Shown: positions 1-7,822 of the stretch, piece after piece
Numbering within the stretch: position 1 is the stretch's first letter
Layout of the letters: each line of letters starts with the position of its first letter
NCBI GenBank assembly: GCA_959601495.1
Contig: CAUGPT010000003.1
Location: 1-64,000 of the forward strand
DNA: 64,000 nucleotides
Direction of reading: 5' to 3'
Origin: Avispirillum sp959601495
GTDB lineage: Bacteria; Bacillota; Clostridia; Oscillospirales; CAG-272
Translations under genes and position numbers: made by a program
Notes under the pieces: model-generated
Databases searched by the model: none
Told to the model about the DNA's origin: nothing
Seen by the model: only the letters and a program-made list of their open reading frames with translations

Positions 1-149
1 GCTTGAAATGCTTTGATAAAAACTAAAGTCCTGCAGTTTCAGAACTTCGGCGGGGCGTCGGGCGGCGTGGGAGAAACGGCGGGCGCGGGAGGGACGGCAG
101 ACGAGTGGGGCAGCGGGGCGGTTGCGGTGCCGCACTGTGTGCACCAAAC

Positions 150-180
150 ATAAAACAAGGCTGCCGACGGCAGCCTTGTT
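150..180 (-). terminator. Intrinsic terminator of the isomerase/amidohydrolase operon
   Basis: A 12-bp perfect stem (AACAAGGCTGCC / GGCAGCCTTGTT) with a 3-nt loop is followed, in the minus-strand reading direction, by TTTTA. It lies downstream of the minus-strand gene ending at 380, so it most likely ends that transcript. Confidence 0.65.
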
Positions 181-233
181 CGCTATCTACACTTGATAGT
201 CTAAAACCTATTCAGTTTGGTTTTTTCGGGTCC

Positions 234-265
234 TTAGGGAGCTTTTTCCCAAAAAAGCTCCCTAA
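234..265. repeat. Inverted repeat (hairpin)
   Basis: TTAGGGAGCTTTTT is followed by CCC and its near-perfect complement AAAAAAGCTCCCTAA. It can act as a terminator in either direction and sits in the 380-nt non-coding left edge of the window. Confidence 0.55.
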
Positions 266-272
266 GTCAGGG

Positions 273-372
273 TGCGGGGTGAAACCCCGCATATATACCT
301 TCCCTCATGTCGGGGTGCGGGGCGCGAAGCCCCGCGAAATCGTTCCCCCTGCGGGGCGCGAAGCCCCGCGAA
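273..372. repeat. Three REP-like GC-rich hairpins
   Basis: Three short palindromes of the type TGCGGGG-N-CCCCGC lie at about 273-290, 316-338 and 350-372. The last two are identical over TGCGGGGCGCG and AAGCCCCGCG. This directly repeated hairpin pattern resembles REP-type extragenic palindromes. No ORF in 1-379 looks real. Confidence 0.55.
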
Positions 373-379
373 TATACTC

Positions 380-1771
380 TTATTTTACAACAACCGTTTC
401 AAGTCCGAGCAGGCGGGCGAAGTATTCAAGCTCGCCCACAGTCGCTCCGTATACGAGCGACGAATGATGCGTAACGCCCGCGTTGCTTATCGCCTCAAGG
501 AAATCGGCGACGGGCATCGGCGGCTTCATCCAGCCGCGCACGCAACCCTCGAAATTATCTTTTCCGCAAGCATCCTGCATCTCAACGGGAGAGATAAGCA
601 TTTTGTAGCCGTCCGCGCCCTTGAAAACATTTACAAATACGGCACTGCCCGCCTTGTATCTGCCGTAGCAGACTACCGGATCGTCGGCCTCACCGAATAC
701 AAAAGGTATCTCCTTTATTTCCGGCTTCTCTGCCGCAAGCGCGGGGTTGAACTCGCCCATGTGAGACAGGCAAAGCGTATCGTGCTCCCAGTCGGGGCAG
801 AATATCTCAACAAACGTTGCGCTTTCAAAGCCGCGGATAAGCGCGCCGGTTATAGCCGCCGTGAGAACATCGCCCTCTCCGGCATAACCCGTGCCGCGCT
901 CAAGAGCCTTGCACGCCTCCATAAATGGCATTACCGTAAGTCCGTTTTCGGGTCTTATCTCACGGAAGTTTACGGTGAACGCGTCAAGCGAATGCTTTTC
1001 AAGCCAGTGACGCACCGCAAGGCAGTTGCGCACAGTCTTTGCGTGGCTCTCCCTTGAGAAAGGCGCAAGAACGCGGTAACTTTCCATATCCCTTTTAATT
1101 TCGGCATCTGCCTCTTCATCGCTGACGGCGGCGCGAAGCTTTGTGAGCTCTTCTCCGTCGGAATAGACGGCGGTAACACCGAAACGCTCCTTCAGTTCTT
1201 CGTCCGAAATGAGGAAATCTCCCATGCCGTCAAAGCTGCCGCCGATTGTACCCACACGGCTGCCCGCAAGCGAGCAAGCACCGACAGCGGCGCGAACGAG
1301 CCTTGCAGCCCTCTCGACCACATCGCTCGTGGGGAAATGTCCCGCAGCTATAGCATAAGACTTGCCGCGGCGACTGAGCATGCTTGTCATGTCCATAACG
1401 CCGTGTATACCGTGATTCATGTTGATCTCTCCGCTGTCCTGCGCGGGGCTGAAATCATATGTTTCGGTGGTGTCGAGAACAACGATAGGCAGCTTTGTGC
1501 CCGCAAGAGCATCTATGGACTCAAGGGACGGCGAGTATGCCGCGTGCCACGTGACAATGCACTTTACGCCATCGTTTTCAAACTTGGAAACGCATGCCTC
1601 AAACTCACTTTTCACGCAGCAGAAGCTGTTTCTTACAACATCAAAGCCAAGCTCTTCAAAACGGTCGCAAAGCTTGTTGTAAAAAGGCTCAAGACGGTCT
1701 CTTATGGTAAGCCCGCAGTCATCATACAGCTTTATGTACAGGGGCAGTACGCCGATTTTGATCTTTTCCAC
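380..1771 (-). CDS. L-fucose/L-arabinose isomerase-like protein
   Basis: About 463 aa. The protein resembles the L-fucose isomerase family: an N-terminal Rossmann-like part (KIGVLPLY at the start; 'IVTWHAAYSP' near residue 80) and a C-terminal half with HLEKHSLDAFTVNFRE-type and 'PFMEACKALERGTGYAGEGD' features typical of the family's C-terminal domain. A likely role is interconversion of a ketose/aldose, or a related sugar-like substrate; the substrate is unknown. I prefer the GTG start at 1771 because AGGTGAGG lies 9 nt upstream; a GTG five codons earlier overlaps that site. It follows the amidohydrolase at a gap of 18 nt, so the two are probably co-transcribed from the promoter at 2854-2882. 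Confidence 0.75.
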   Translation of the reverse strand: MEKIKIGVLPLYIKLYDDCGLTIRDRLEPFYNKLCDRFEELGFDVVRNSFCCVKSEFEACVSKFENDGVKCIVTWHAAYSPSLESIDALAGTKLPIVVLDTTETYDFSPAQDSGEINMNHGIHGVMDMTSMLSRRGKSYAIAAGHFPTSDVVERAARLVRAAVGACSLAGSRVGTIGGSFDGMGDFLISDEELKERFGVTAVYSDGEELTKLRAAVSDEEADAEIKRDMESYRVLAPFSRESHAKTVRNCLAVRHWLEKHSLDAFTVNFREIRPENGLTVMPFMEACKALERGTGYAGEGDVLTAAITGALIRGFESATFVEIFCPDWEHDTLCLSHMGEFNPALAAEKPEIKEIPFVFGEADDPVVCYGRYKAGSAVFVNVFKGADGYKMLISPVEMQDACGKDNFEGCVRGWMKPPMPVADFLEAISNAGVTHHSSLVYGATVGELEYFARLLGLETVVVK

Positions 1772-1789
1772 TTTTGTGTACCTCACCTT

Positions 1790-2818
1790 TTATATCTTCA
1801 TATTGAAAAGCCGTGCCGTGTTGTTGCACAGTATATCGCATACGTCCTCGCGGCTGAGCTTCAGCTCCTCGGCACAGCGCTTGAACGCGCGCAGCTCCTC
1901 GTACATGAACGTGGTCATATGAGAAGCGTCGTCGACTTCCTTCATGTTGGGGTCGCCGGAAACATCGCCGTACGCGCCGCGCGGAACAACGTTTACATAG
2001 TGGTTGTCCTCGCAGATACGGTACATACGCATTTTGGTAATAGGCATATCGGAGCCGAACATAAGGCGCTTTGTGCCTACAGCCTCAATACACTTGACCA
2101 TTGCGAGGGTAAGCGTGTTGGCGGTGAAATCGAACTTCATGTTCTTCGTATGCTTCAGAGTCTCGAAAGCATCGCCTATATCGCCGGGCACATATGCTCT
2201 GCCTATGTGGGCGATAATGATTTTCGCATTCGGGTACTTTTCCTCAATCTCCATCATCTGCGCAAGGTTGACGGGGTCGCGCAGACGCAGCGAACGGGGG
2301 ATATGCAGCATTACTATGCCGCCAAGCTCGTCCATGACCTTGAGGTGCTCATGGGTGAGAAAATCGAAAATGCGCACTTCGTTTGCGGGTATGTAGGAAG
2401 GAGAATTGTTAAGATATGGCTTTATGCCGTAAAATCCGGCTTTCATAGCCGCGCGAATCTCATCCGCAGGGGTATCCCAGTTTGTGCAGTAAAGCGCGGG
2501 GAGCCCCTCCTGCTTTGAGCAGCCGAGAACATACTCGTTCACCTCGGGCAGCCTGCATGAGGGCATACCCATGATGACGGCGCGCACATTTTTGCCCGGG
2601 AACATCTGAAGATACGACTGCTTCATATCCTCTATGGTAAGATCGGGAGCGACCATGTGAGGCCAGTTTACGCAGCCTTTTCTGTCTGCGGCGCTGTGGC
2701 GCTGCATCTCCTGCTTGTAAATGTGTACATGAACGTCTATGATATTGTCCGGCAGAAAGTCTCGAAGCTCTTCTTCATAAACCTGTCTGTCATAATCGGT
2801 TACATTTACACCGAACAT
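1790..2818 (-). CDS. Amidohydrolase family (amidohydrolase 2) protein
   Basis: 342 aa TIM-barrel metal-dependent hydrolase. The N-terminal metal-binding pair is visible as 'DVHVHIY' (about residues 28-34), followed by 'HIPR' (about 175), 'IIAHIGRAY' (about 200) and 'MFGSDMP' (about 257), the usual His/His/His/Asp set of the amidohydrolase_2 family. Members hydrolyse C-N or decarboxylate C-C bonds of small carboxylic acids or lactones; the substrate cannot be read from sequence. Its pairing with a fucose-isomerase-like protein suggests a sugar- or sugar-acid-related catabolic step. The start has AAGGAGATATATT directly upstream. Confidence 0.85.
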   Translation of the reverse strand: MFGVNVTDYDRQVYEEELRDFLPDNIIDVHVHIYKQEMQRHSAADRKGCVNWPHMVAPDLTIEDMKQSYLQMFPGKNVRAVIMGMPSCRLPEVNEYVLGCSKQEGLPALYCTNWDTPADEIRAAMKAGFYGIKPYLNNSPSYIPANEVRIFDFLTHEHLKVMDELGGIVMLHIPRSLRLRDPVNLAQMMEIEEKYPNAKIIIAHIGRAYVPGDIGDAFETLKHTKNMKFDFTANTLTLAMVKCIEAVGTKRLMFGSDMPITKMRMYRICEDNHYVNVVPRGAYGDVSGDPNMKEVDDASHMTTFMYEELRAFKRCAEELKLSREDVCDILCNNTARLFNMKI

Positions 2819-2853
2819 AATATATCTCCTTATATAATTAAAATTTCATTATA

Positions 2854-2882
2854 AATATAGCACACGCGCCTGCCAAAGTCAA
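2854..2882 (-). promoter_or_regulatory. Sigma-A promoter for amidohydrolase/isomerase operon
   Basis: On the minus strand: -35 TTGACT (2882-2877), 17-nt spacer, -10 TATATT (2859-2854), 36 nt upstream of the amidohydrolase start. Confidence 0.7.
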
Positions 2883-2949
2883 CCGCGGTGCGCACATATT
2901 ACGGCATATTTTGCTCATTTTTGAAGTCTATTCCGTCATAGCGGCTGCA

Positions 2950-2990
2950 AATAATTAGGCGCGGCAATGCTGCCGCGCCCCGTAATTATT
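2950..2990 (-). terminator. Terminator-like hairpin overlapping the rpiB stop
   Basis: Stem AATAATTA-GGCGCGGCA / TGCCGCGCC-ccg-TAATTATT with an ATGC loop. The outer arm covers the rpiB stop codon. The A/T-rich flanks would supply U-residues on either strand. Confidence 0.55.
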
Positions 2991-3432
2991 TTTCTTCCTC
3001 TGCCATTACCTTTGCGATGCGCGTGCTGTGACGTCCGCCCTCAAACTCCGTGTCGAGAAACAGATCGGTTATGTCGCAGGCAAGCCCCGCCCCGATAACT
3101 CTTGCGCCCATGCAAAGCACGTTCGCGTCGTTGTGCATTCGTGTCATTCTTGCGCTGAACGTATCCGAGCAAACTGCCGCGCGTATGCCGCGCACCTTGT
3201 TTGCGCACATGCTCATGCCGATACCGGTGCCGCAGATAAGTATGGCACAGTCGTATTTGCCCTCGGTCACGGCATGGCAGGCGGGAATACCGTAGTCGGG
3301 ATAGTCCACGCTAGCGGTGCTGTCACAGCCCATGTCTGTATAGTCCTCGCCGCGCTCCTCAAGGTGACGGATGATCTCAAGCTTCAGTTCGTATCCGCCG
3401 TGGTCGCAGGCGATAGCGATCTTTTTTTTCAT
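2986..3432 (-). CDS. rpiB: Ribose-5-phosphate isomerase B
   Basis: 148 aa, the normal RpiB length (LacAB/RpiB family). It interconverts ribose 5-phosphate and ribulose 5-phosphate in the non-oxidative pentose phosphate pathway, cytosolic. Visible signatures: 'ACDHGGYELK' at residues 8-17 and 'CGTGIGMSMCANKVRGIRAA' around residue 67, which contains the catalytic Cys and phosphate-binding loop. I start at ATG 3432 because an AAAGGA site lies 7-10 nt upstream; a longer reading to 3477 would add 15 unconserved residues. It is downstream of tsaE-tsaB in the same orientation. Confidence 0.95.
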   Translation of the reverse strand: MKKKIAIACDHGGYELKLEIIRHLEERGEDYTDMGCDSTASVDYPDYGIPACHAVTEGKYDCAILICGTGIGMSMCANKVRGIRAAVCSDTFSARMTRMHNDANVLCMGARVIGAGLACDITDLFLDTEFEGGRHSTRIAKVMAEEEK

Positions 3433-3545
3433 TTTGCAAATATCCTTTCTGAGTTTGTGCTGTATGTAAAGCCGCATGCCGGCTTTATATCGTTTTTGAT
3501 CGGTCAGGCGGACGCTTTGAAAATATATGTATCATATCCGCTCGC

Positions 3546-4280
3546 TTACCGCCGCCCGGCGGTACCCGATGCACCGGCGGCAAGCGCCGCGGCGCGAAGG
3601 CGCTCGTCGCGCTCACGCTCCGCCTGCGGTTTTCGCAGATATACGGGCAGAAGCGCGTCAGGTGTGAAAATGCTCTTGTCTTCCGTTTTGTTCCATATAT
3701 TTTCGGCAACTGCCGCAACAGACGCCGCGCTTTGCAGTCTAAGGCGTTCCGGCGTTTCGAGCTTTCCGAATCCGCACACAAGATCGTAGCCGTCTCCGCA
3801 GAAATAAACGTTTTTGTCAAATGCCGAAATTGCTTTTCCCAGTTCCTCCGCCCCGACAGCCATATCTTCGCTCATACGGGTGAGGTTTTTGCCGTCGGAG
3901 GAGAAAAGCGCCGTGTACACCTGGTCTCTGCGGGCATTCATGGCGGGGCAAATTATGCCTTCAAGCTCAACAAGATTATAGGCAAGTGCCTCAAGTGAAG
4001 ATACAGGCACGCACGGAACATTGTTTTTGTACGCCAGCCCCTTCACCGCCGCAGTTCCTATACGTACACCCGTAAATGACCCCGGACCCACGGACGCGGC
4101 GTAAATATCAATGTCGTAAAGAGCCGCATTGCAGAATTTCAGAAGCTGCTCTATCATGGGCAGCAGCGTAACGCTGTGAGTGTTTCCGGAATTCACCGTG
4201 CACTCGCCCAAAGTTTTTCCGTCGCGGCGCAAAGCCGCGCTGCAAACGGTCGCGGTAGTATCTACAGACAGGATAAGCAT
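3546..4280 (-). CDS. tsaB: tRNA threonylcarbamoyladenosine biosynthesis protein TsaB
   Basis: 244 aa ASKHA-fold protein. 'SVDTTATVCS' at the N-terminus and 'SVGPGSFTGVRIG' near residues 63-75 are diagnostic of TsaB (YeaZ). It partners TsaD and TsaE to place threonylcarbamoyl on A37 of ANN-decoding tRNAs. The 14-kDa acetyltransferase RimI that often follows tsaB is absent here. The C-terminal 30 residues are Arg/Ala-rich and probably disordered. It sits 36 nt downstream of tsaE, in the common tsaE-tsaB order. Confidence 0.93.
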   Translation of the reverse strand: MLILSVDTTATVCSAALRRDGKTLGECTVNSGNTHSVTLLPMIEQLLKFCNAALYDIDIYAASVGPGSFTGVRIGTAAVKGLAYKNNVPCVPVSSLEALAYNLVELEGIICPAMNARRDQVYTALFSSDGKNLTRMSEDMAVGAEELGKAISAFDKNVYFCGDGYDLVCGFGKLETPERLRLQSAASVAAVAENIWNKTEDKSIFTPDALLPVYLRKPQAERERDERLRAAALAAGASGTAGRR

Positions 4281-4316
4281 ATGTTTTTTCCTTTAATATA
4301 TTTTCGCCGTCCGGCG

Positions 4317-4745
4317 TCAGTCGTCGACTGTGATCTTTCGTTTTTCGCCGCCGAGCTTTTCGATGGTCACCTTGACCGCGCCCGCGGGGATCTCCGGCAG
4401 AAATTCGCTCCACTCCACAATGCAGTGCCCGCCGGCAACATAGTCGTCAAAGCCTATGCCGTACAGCGCGTCGGCATCGTCCTCCAGACGGTACAGATCG
4501 AAATGGTAAAGAGGAACGCTGCCGCCAAGATACTCGTTTACGACGGTAAACGTGGGGCTCTTTACCCGACTTGTCGGCGAGAGCACGGAGGCGAAGCCGC
4601 GGACAAAAGCGGTTTTCCCCGCGCCGAGATCTCCGTACAGGCATACGAATATCCTGTCGTTTCCATTTCCGCAAAGCCTCCTTGCCAGAGAAGCTCCGCA
4701 CTCCTCGGTCTCCGAGGCACTGTTCGTTATATACTCAAAAGACAT
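4317..4745 (-). CDS. tsaE: tRNA threonylcarbamoyladenosine biosynthesis ATPase TsaE
   Basis: 142 aa P-loop ATPase of the t6A pathway. Walker A 'GDLGAGKT' at residues 38-45, 'SPTFTVVNEY' after it, and 'YHFDLYRLED' with 'VEWSEFLPE' in the second half are the family hallmarks. The start at 4745 is chosen because GGAGG lies 6 nt upstream; the reading frame stays open to 4817 but that part contains the promoter region. First gene of tsaE-tsaB-rpiB. Confidence 0.93.
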   Translation of the reverse strand: MSFEYITNSASETEECGASLARRLCGNGNDRIFVCLYGDLGAGKTAFVRGFASVLSPTSRVKSPTFTVVNEYLGGSVPLYHFDLYRLEDDADALYGIGFDDYVAGGHCIVEWSEFLPEIPAGAVKVTIEKLGGEKRKITVDD

Positions 4746-4807
4746 ATATGCCTCCGCAATTCGGTTTCCGACCGTCCTTTTGCGGGCGATACGGATATAT
4801 CCAGTAC

Positions 4808-4836
4808 AGTATAACACATACGGCGCAAAATTTCAA
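4808..4836 (-). promoter_or_regulatory. Promoter for tsaE-tsaB-rpiB
   Basis: Minus strand -35 TTGAAA (4836-4831), 17 nt, -10 TATACT (4813-4808). Divergent from the tRNA promoter 28 nt away. Confidence 0.7.
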
Positions 4837-4863
4837 ATAAAACGAAAAAATAGTGCGCGTCTA

Positions 4864-4892
4864 TTTACATTTTACAAAAGCTGTGCTATACT
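4864..4892 (+). promoter_or_regulatory. Promoter for tRNA-Arg
   Basis: -35 TTTACA (4864-4869), 17-nt spacer, -10 TATACT (4887-4892). Transcription would begin about 8 nt before the tRNA. Confidence 0.8.
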
Positions 4893-4906
4893 CATAGGGT
4901 AAATAA

Positions 4907-4983
4907 CCGCCCGTAGCTCAGCTGGATAGAGCACCGGATTCCGATTCCGGGTGCCGTAGGTTCGAATCCTGTCGGGCGGGCCA
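4907..4983 (+). tRNA. tRNA-Arg (anticodon CCG)
   Basis: Full cloverleaf: acceptor CCGCCCG/CGGGCGG, D-stem GCTC/GAGC, anticodon stem CCGGA/TCCGG with loop TTCCGAT (anticodon CCG, reads CGG), T-arm GTAGG-TTCGAAT-CCTGT with two G-U pairs, discriminator G, and an encoded CCA (4981-4983). It is monocistronic, with its own promoter and terminator. Confidence 0.97.
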
Positions 4984-4985
4984 AG

Positions 4986-5016
4986 AAAAACCGTTTGCCA
5001 AAGGCAAACGGTTTTT
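4986..5016 (+). terminator. Intrinsic terminator of tRNA-Arg
   Basis: AAAAA-CCGTTTGCC-AAA-GGCAAACGG-TTTTT: 9-bp perfect stem and a U-tract, 3 nt after the tRNA CCA. The A-tract makes it potentially bidirectional. Confidence 0.92.
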
Positions 5017-5020
5017 CAGT

Positions 5021-5190
5021 TATATTCGCCTTCGGCGAGTGATATTACTACGCAGTGATATTCGGTCTATGACCGAGTGATATTCGCTGCGCGAGTTTCT
5101 GCGGCGAATGTAATTTCATTGCGCCATAGGCGCAATCTCACTTTTGCCGCAGGCAGAAATATCACGCCGAACATAGTGAGGCATATCACT
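5021..5190 (+). repeat. Hairpin array with GTGATATT / ATATCAC spacers upstream of the four-helix-bundle gene
   Basis: A 170-nt array of small hairpins (CGCC-ttc-GGCG, CGGTC-tat-GACCG, CGC-tgc-GCG and others) separated by the 8-mer GTGATATT at 5039, 5055 and 5077. The right half carries the reverse complement ATATCAC at 5159 and 5183. Between them, TTCTGCGGC (5097-5105) pairs with GCCGCAG/AGAA (5146-5157), enclosing a TTGCGCC-ata-GGCGCAA hairpin (about 5119-5135). The whole array is therefore a large imperfect palindrome carrying side hairpins. It ends about 50 nt before the next start codon. Confidence 0.85.
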
Positions 5191-5243
5191 TATCTCTTTA
5201 CAAGCTTACTTTCTTATGCTATATTTAATTTGAGGTGGTAACA

Positions 5244-5603
5244 ATGTCAGACAGCATCTTGCGTTATAAGTCAAAAGAATTTGCCAAACAAATAGTTTTT
5301 CTGTGTCGAAACATTAAGACAACCGTCAAAGAATCAGTCCTGACAAATCAGCTTTTACGCTCCGGCACAAGCATCGGAGCAAACATTCATGAAGCGCAGT
5401 ATGCACAAGGCAAAAAAGATTTCATATCCAAATTCGAAATAGCACTGAAAGAATGTTTCGAAACGGAATATTGGCTGGAACTTCTTTTTGAAACCGAATA
5501 TATTTCGGAATCAGCATACAAACCTATACAAAATCAATGCGGTGCAATCAGAAGAATGCTGATTGCGTCCCTTAACACAGCAAAGGAAAATGACAAACAA
5601 TAA
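5244..5603 (+). CDS. Four-helix-bundle protein (23S rRNA IVP / Avd-like family)
   Basis: 119 aa, entirely helical. 'LLRSGTSIGANIHEAQYAQ' (about residues 37-55), 'DFISKFEIALKECFETEYWLELL' in pieces, and a C-terminal 'RRMLIASL' match the four-helix-bundle family found in 23S rRNA intervening sequences and as stand-alone genes, distantly related to Avd of diversity-generating retroelements. The molecular function is unknown; nucleic-acid binding is inferred from relatives. I chose ATG 5244, with GAGGTGG 5 nt upstream. The gene is AT-richer than its neighbours, which together with the hairpin array suggests horizontal acquisition. There is no nearby reverse transcriptase. Confidence 0.85.
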   Translation: MSDSILRYKSKEFAKQIVFLCRNIKTTVKESVLTNQLLRSGTSIGANIHEAQYAQGKKDFISKFEIALKECFETEYWLELLFETEYISESAYKPIQNQCGAIRRMLIASLNTAKENDKQ

Positions 5604-5674
5604 ATGGATTCAACAGGGATGAGTTTTTAAACTCGGATAGCTTATAAGCGCCTTAAGCTCACCCGTCGGCGCTT

Positions 5675-5719
5675 AAAAGCCCGCTCCTGCTTTCTCTCGG
5701 AAAGCGGGAGCGGGCTTTT
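5675..5719. terminator. Bidirectional intrinsic terminator
   Basis: AAAAGCCCGCTCC / GGGAGCGGGCTTTT with an inner GCTTTC/GAAAGC helix. It separates the four-helix-bundle gene from the convergent minus-strand exonuclease gene. A second hairpin, AAGCGCC/GGCGCTT, lies at 5646-5674. Confidence 0.85.
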
Positions 5720-5745
5720 GTTATGCCGCATTTTCGTCAATTGTC

Positions 5746-6312
5746 TTATCTGCACGTTTTTGCCGCAGTCATATCGTATGTACGTATATAGCGCGAAACA
5801 TCCGCACCCATGTCCATATAATTTTTCAAAAGCATTGCCGCCGCGCGGGCATCGCTGCCCGCGTTGTGATGGCAAAGATCAATGTCAAAACAGCTGCACA
5901 TGGTATCGAGCCTGTGGTTCGGCAGCTCTGGACACATTTTTCTGCCCAGCGCGCAGGTGCAAACATACGAAAGCCTGTCCGGCGCGTCGGCGCCGTATGT
6001 CCTGAGGCATTTTGCCAGAACGCCCATATCAAACGGCGCGTTGTGCGCCGCAAGCACCCCGCTGCACATTACGGGAGAGAGAACCTCCCAAAGCTCGCCG
6101 AAGGTGGGGCTGTCCGCCACATCCGCGGGAGATATTCCCGTCAGCGCCACATTGAAGCGCGCAAACCATGTTTCGGGATTTACAAGAGTGTATATCTCGC
6201 GCACTATCTCCCCGCCCTCAAGCACCGAGACGCCTATGGCGCTCATGCGGTCGTTGAGGGAGTTGGGCGTTTCAACGTCAAAAACTACAAATCTGCCGCA
6301 ATTTGAATTCAA
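5746..6312 (-). CDS. 3'-5' exonuclease, DnaQ-like (DEDDh)
   Basis: 188 aa single exonuclease domain. Exo I 'VVFDVETPN' at residues 8-16, Exo II 'AAHNAPFDMG' near residue 90, and Exo III 'HNAGSDARA' near residue 153 give the D-E-D-H-D catalytic set of DNA polymerase III epsilon-type nucleases. It could be a proofreading-like or repair/RNA-trimming exonuclease. No polymerase domain is attached. The start is a TTG with a weak upstream AAAGG, so the exact N-terminus is uncertain. Last gene of the ABC/DUF4340/YhcH run. Confidence 0.85.
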   Translation of the reverse strand: MNSNCGRFVVFDVETPNSLNDRMSAIGVSVLEGGEIVREIYTLVNPETWFARFNVALTGISPADVADSPTFGELWEVLSPVMCSGVLAAHNAPFDMGVLAKCLRTYGADAPDRLSYVCTCALGRKMCPELPNHRLDTMCSCFDIDLCHHNAGSDARAAAMLLKNYMDMGADVSRYIRTYDMTAAKTCR

Positions 6313-6325
6313 GGTGCGCCGCCTT

Positions 6326-6775
6326 TCAGACAGGTATCTTGAAAACTGCCTTTTTCACGGAATCTGCCTTGTAGTGCAGCCCCGGGCGGTGCGCGTCGCA
6401 GGGGGCAAAATATGCAAATGTGCCCGCTGTCGCCCAAATCGTCGCGTAGTAACCGCCGCAGCAGTCGAAAAGCTCAAAATCGTCTTCCTCATTGTAGCCG
6501 CTGCCGCCGCTTACCATTTCAATGGACGCGCCGTCCATACGCTCGTCGCCGGCGACTACTATCTGAAGATCGGCATATTTTCTGTGTGCCTCCCACTTGT
6601 CGGGCGCGGGATACGGCTCATACTCGCTGATGTTCACGAATATGCCCTCTCCCACATCGGTTCTGCCAATGGGCAGCGACGCAAGATCGTGAGCCTTCAG
6701 AAACTCGCATACGGTTTTAACCGCGGGGCATACCCCCGCATAGCTTTCAAGATTTGTCAGCTTATCACAGAACAT
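6326..6775 (-). CDS. YhcH/YjgK/YiaL family protein (DUF386)
   Basis: 149 aa beta-barrel (cupin-like) protein. 'EGIFVNISEYEP' and 'WEAHRKYADLQIVVAGDE' near residues 60-80 are the family's signature; 'FAYFAPCDAHRPG' in the C-terminal third supplies the metal-binding His. E. coli relatives are linked to sialic acid or sugar catabolism and, as TabA, to biofilm dispersal. The biochemical role here is unassigned. It starts right after the DUF4340 stop codon, with GAGGA upstream of ATG, implying translational coupling. Confidence 0.88.
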   Translation of the reverse strand: MFCDKLTNLESYAGVCPAVKTVCEFLKAHDLASLPIGRTDVGEGIFVNISEYEPYPAPDKWEAHRKYADLQIVVAGDERMDGASIEMVSGGSGYNEEDDFELFDCCGGYYATIWATAGTFAYFAPCDAHRPGLHYKADSVKKAVFKIPV

Positions 6776-6777
6776 TT

Positions 6778-7818
6778 TCAGTCCTCCTCTGCCGCTCCGG
6801 AGCCCTCTCCGGGAACGTAATCAATAAAATCAAATACCGCGCCCACCGATGCGGAGTCGGAATAGTAGACCATATCAGAGCCCTCGGGCGAATAATAGCA
6901 GCAGGTCTCGCTGCCCTCGGTGCCGTCCGCCTCCTTGAGCGACTGCACAAACGCCTTGCCTATGCGCAGCGTATACGTTTTATCGTCGCTGCCGGTATAA
7001 TCGTTTCCGTCCTCATCAGTATAGGTGGTGGATTTCACATACTTCACCGTAACTGTCGCGGAAGTCGAGTCTATACCGTACTCCGATACCATATCTTCGG
7101 CATTTGCATAATACGTTGCTCTGCTTGTAAGGTTCAGAACCTTTACATAGCCGAGAAGCTCGTCTATGCCGTCGGAATCGGTCACGGTGTTCGTTTTGCC
7201 GTCGGCGGTTTTCAGCGTGATCTCTTTGACGTCCGTTGACTTGATCCCGTCCGCCGTCAGCGGGAATGCCTCGCTGCGGCACAGATCGTCAAGCTTTGCG
7301 GCAAGGGTCTCAGCGACCGAGGTCTCCGTGAGATACACGTTATCATCGCCGCTGACGCTGAGATACTGGCAGTTTTTATAGCTGTTTATATCGCCGAAAA
7401 GATATGTGACGCTTGTGCCGTCGGAAAACGCTGCGACCGCTCTGACGCCGGGTGCGTCAAGACCGTATTCAGCCTCTGTGCCCTGTCTGTCCGGAGCGAT
7501 TTCGACGCTTGCCGAAATTTTTGAAAGCGTCTGCGCGATATTTGAAAGCTTTTCCTGATTTACGGGGAAATGCTCATCATCGTCGTACACCCATTCATCG
7601 TTAACGTACGAAAACGAAAGTCTGCCCGCCTTGGTGGTTATCTCCGCCGACGTTACCGTAAGCGAGGATTTGTCAATAACAACAACGGAGGTATCCTTGT
7701 TTTTTTCTTCCTCCTGCACCTTGTTGTAATGCTTCAGCGCGAATGTAGCGCCCACAAGGATGCCCAGAACGCAAAGCATTGCAGCAAGAGCGATTATCTT
7801 ACCTTTTTTCTTTTTCAT
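6778..7818 (-). CDS. DUF4340 domain-containing protein
   Basis: 346 aa. An N-terminal membrane anchor (residues about 7-28, after a Lys-rich start) is followed by an extracytoplasmic region with repeated beta-strand units: 'YGLDAPGVRAVAAFSDG', 'YLFGDINSYKNCQYLSVSG'. This pattern, together with the position after a GldG-like protein, is typical of DUF4340 partners of Gld-type ABC systems. It probably acts as an accessory domain on the outer face of the exporter. Four nucleotides separate it from the GldG-like gene. Confidence 0.85.
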   Translation of the reverse strand: MKKKKGKIIALAAMLCVLGILVGATFALKHYNKVQEEEKNKDTSVVVIDKSSLTVTSAEITTKAGRLSFSYVNDEWVYDDDEHFPVNQEKLSNIAQTLSKISASVEIAPDRQGTEAEYGLDAPGVRAVAAFSDGTSVTYLFGDINSYKNCQYLSVSGDDNVYLTETSVAETLAAKLDDLCRSEAFPLTADGIKSTDVKEITLKTADGKTNTVTDSDGIDELLGYVKVLNLTSRATYYANAEDMVSEYGIDSTSATVTVKYVKSTTYTDEDGNDYTGSDDKTYTLRIGKAFVQSLKEADGTEGSETCCYYSPEGSDMVYYSDSASVGAVFDFIDYVPGEGSGAAEED

Positions 7819-7822
7819 TTTT

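Noticed and set aside
272..1057. Long plus-strand open frame opposite the isomerase-like gene
   Set aside because: Arg/His/Ala-rich, no motif, no ribosome binding site; the minus-strand frame carries family motifs.
1337..2518. 393-codon plus-strand frame across the isomerase and amidohydrolase genes
   Set aside because: Antisense artefact of high GC content; spans two clear minus-strand genes.
5021..5190. Diversity-generating retroelement
   Set aside because: The gene downstream is Avd-like in fold, but there is no reverse transcriptase or template/variable repeat pair.
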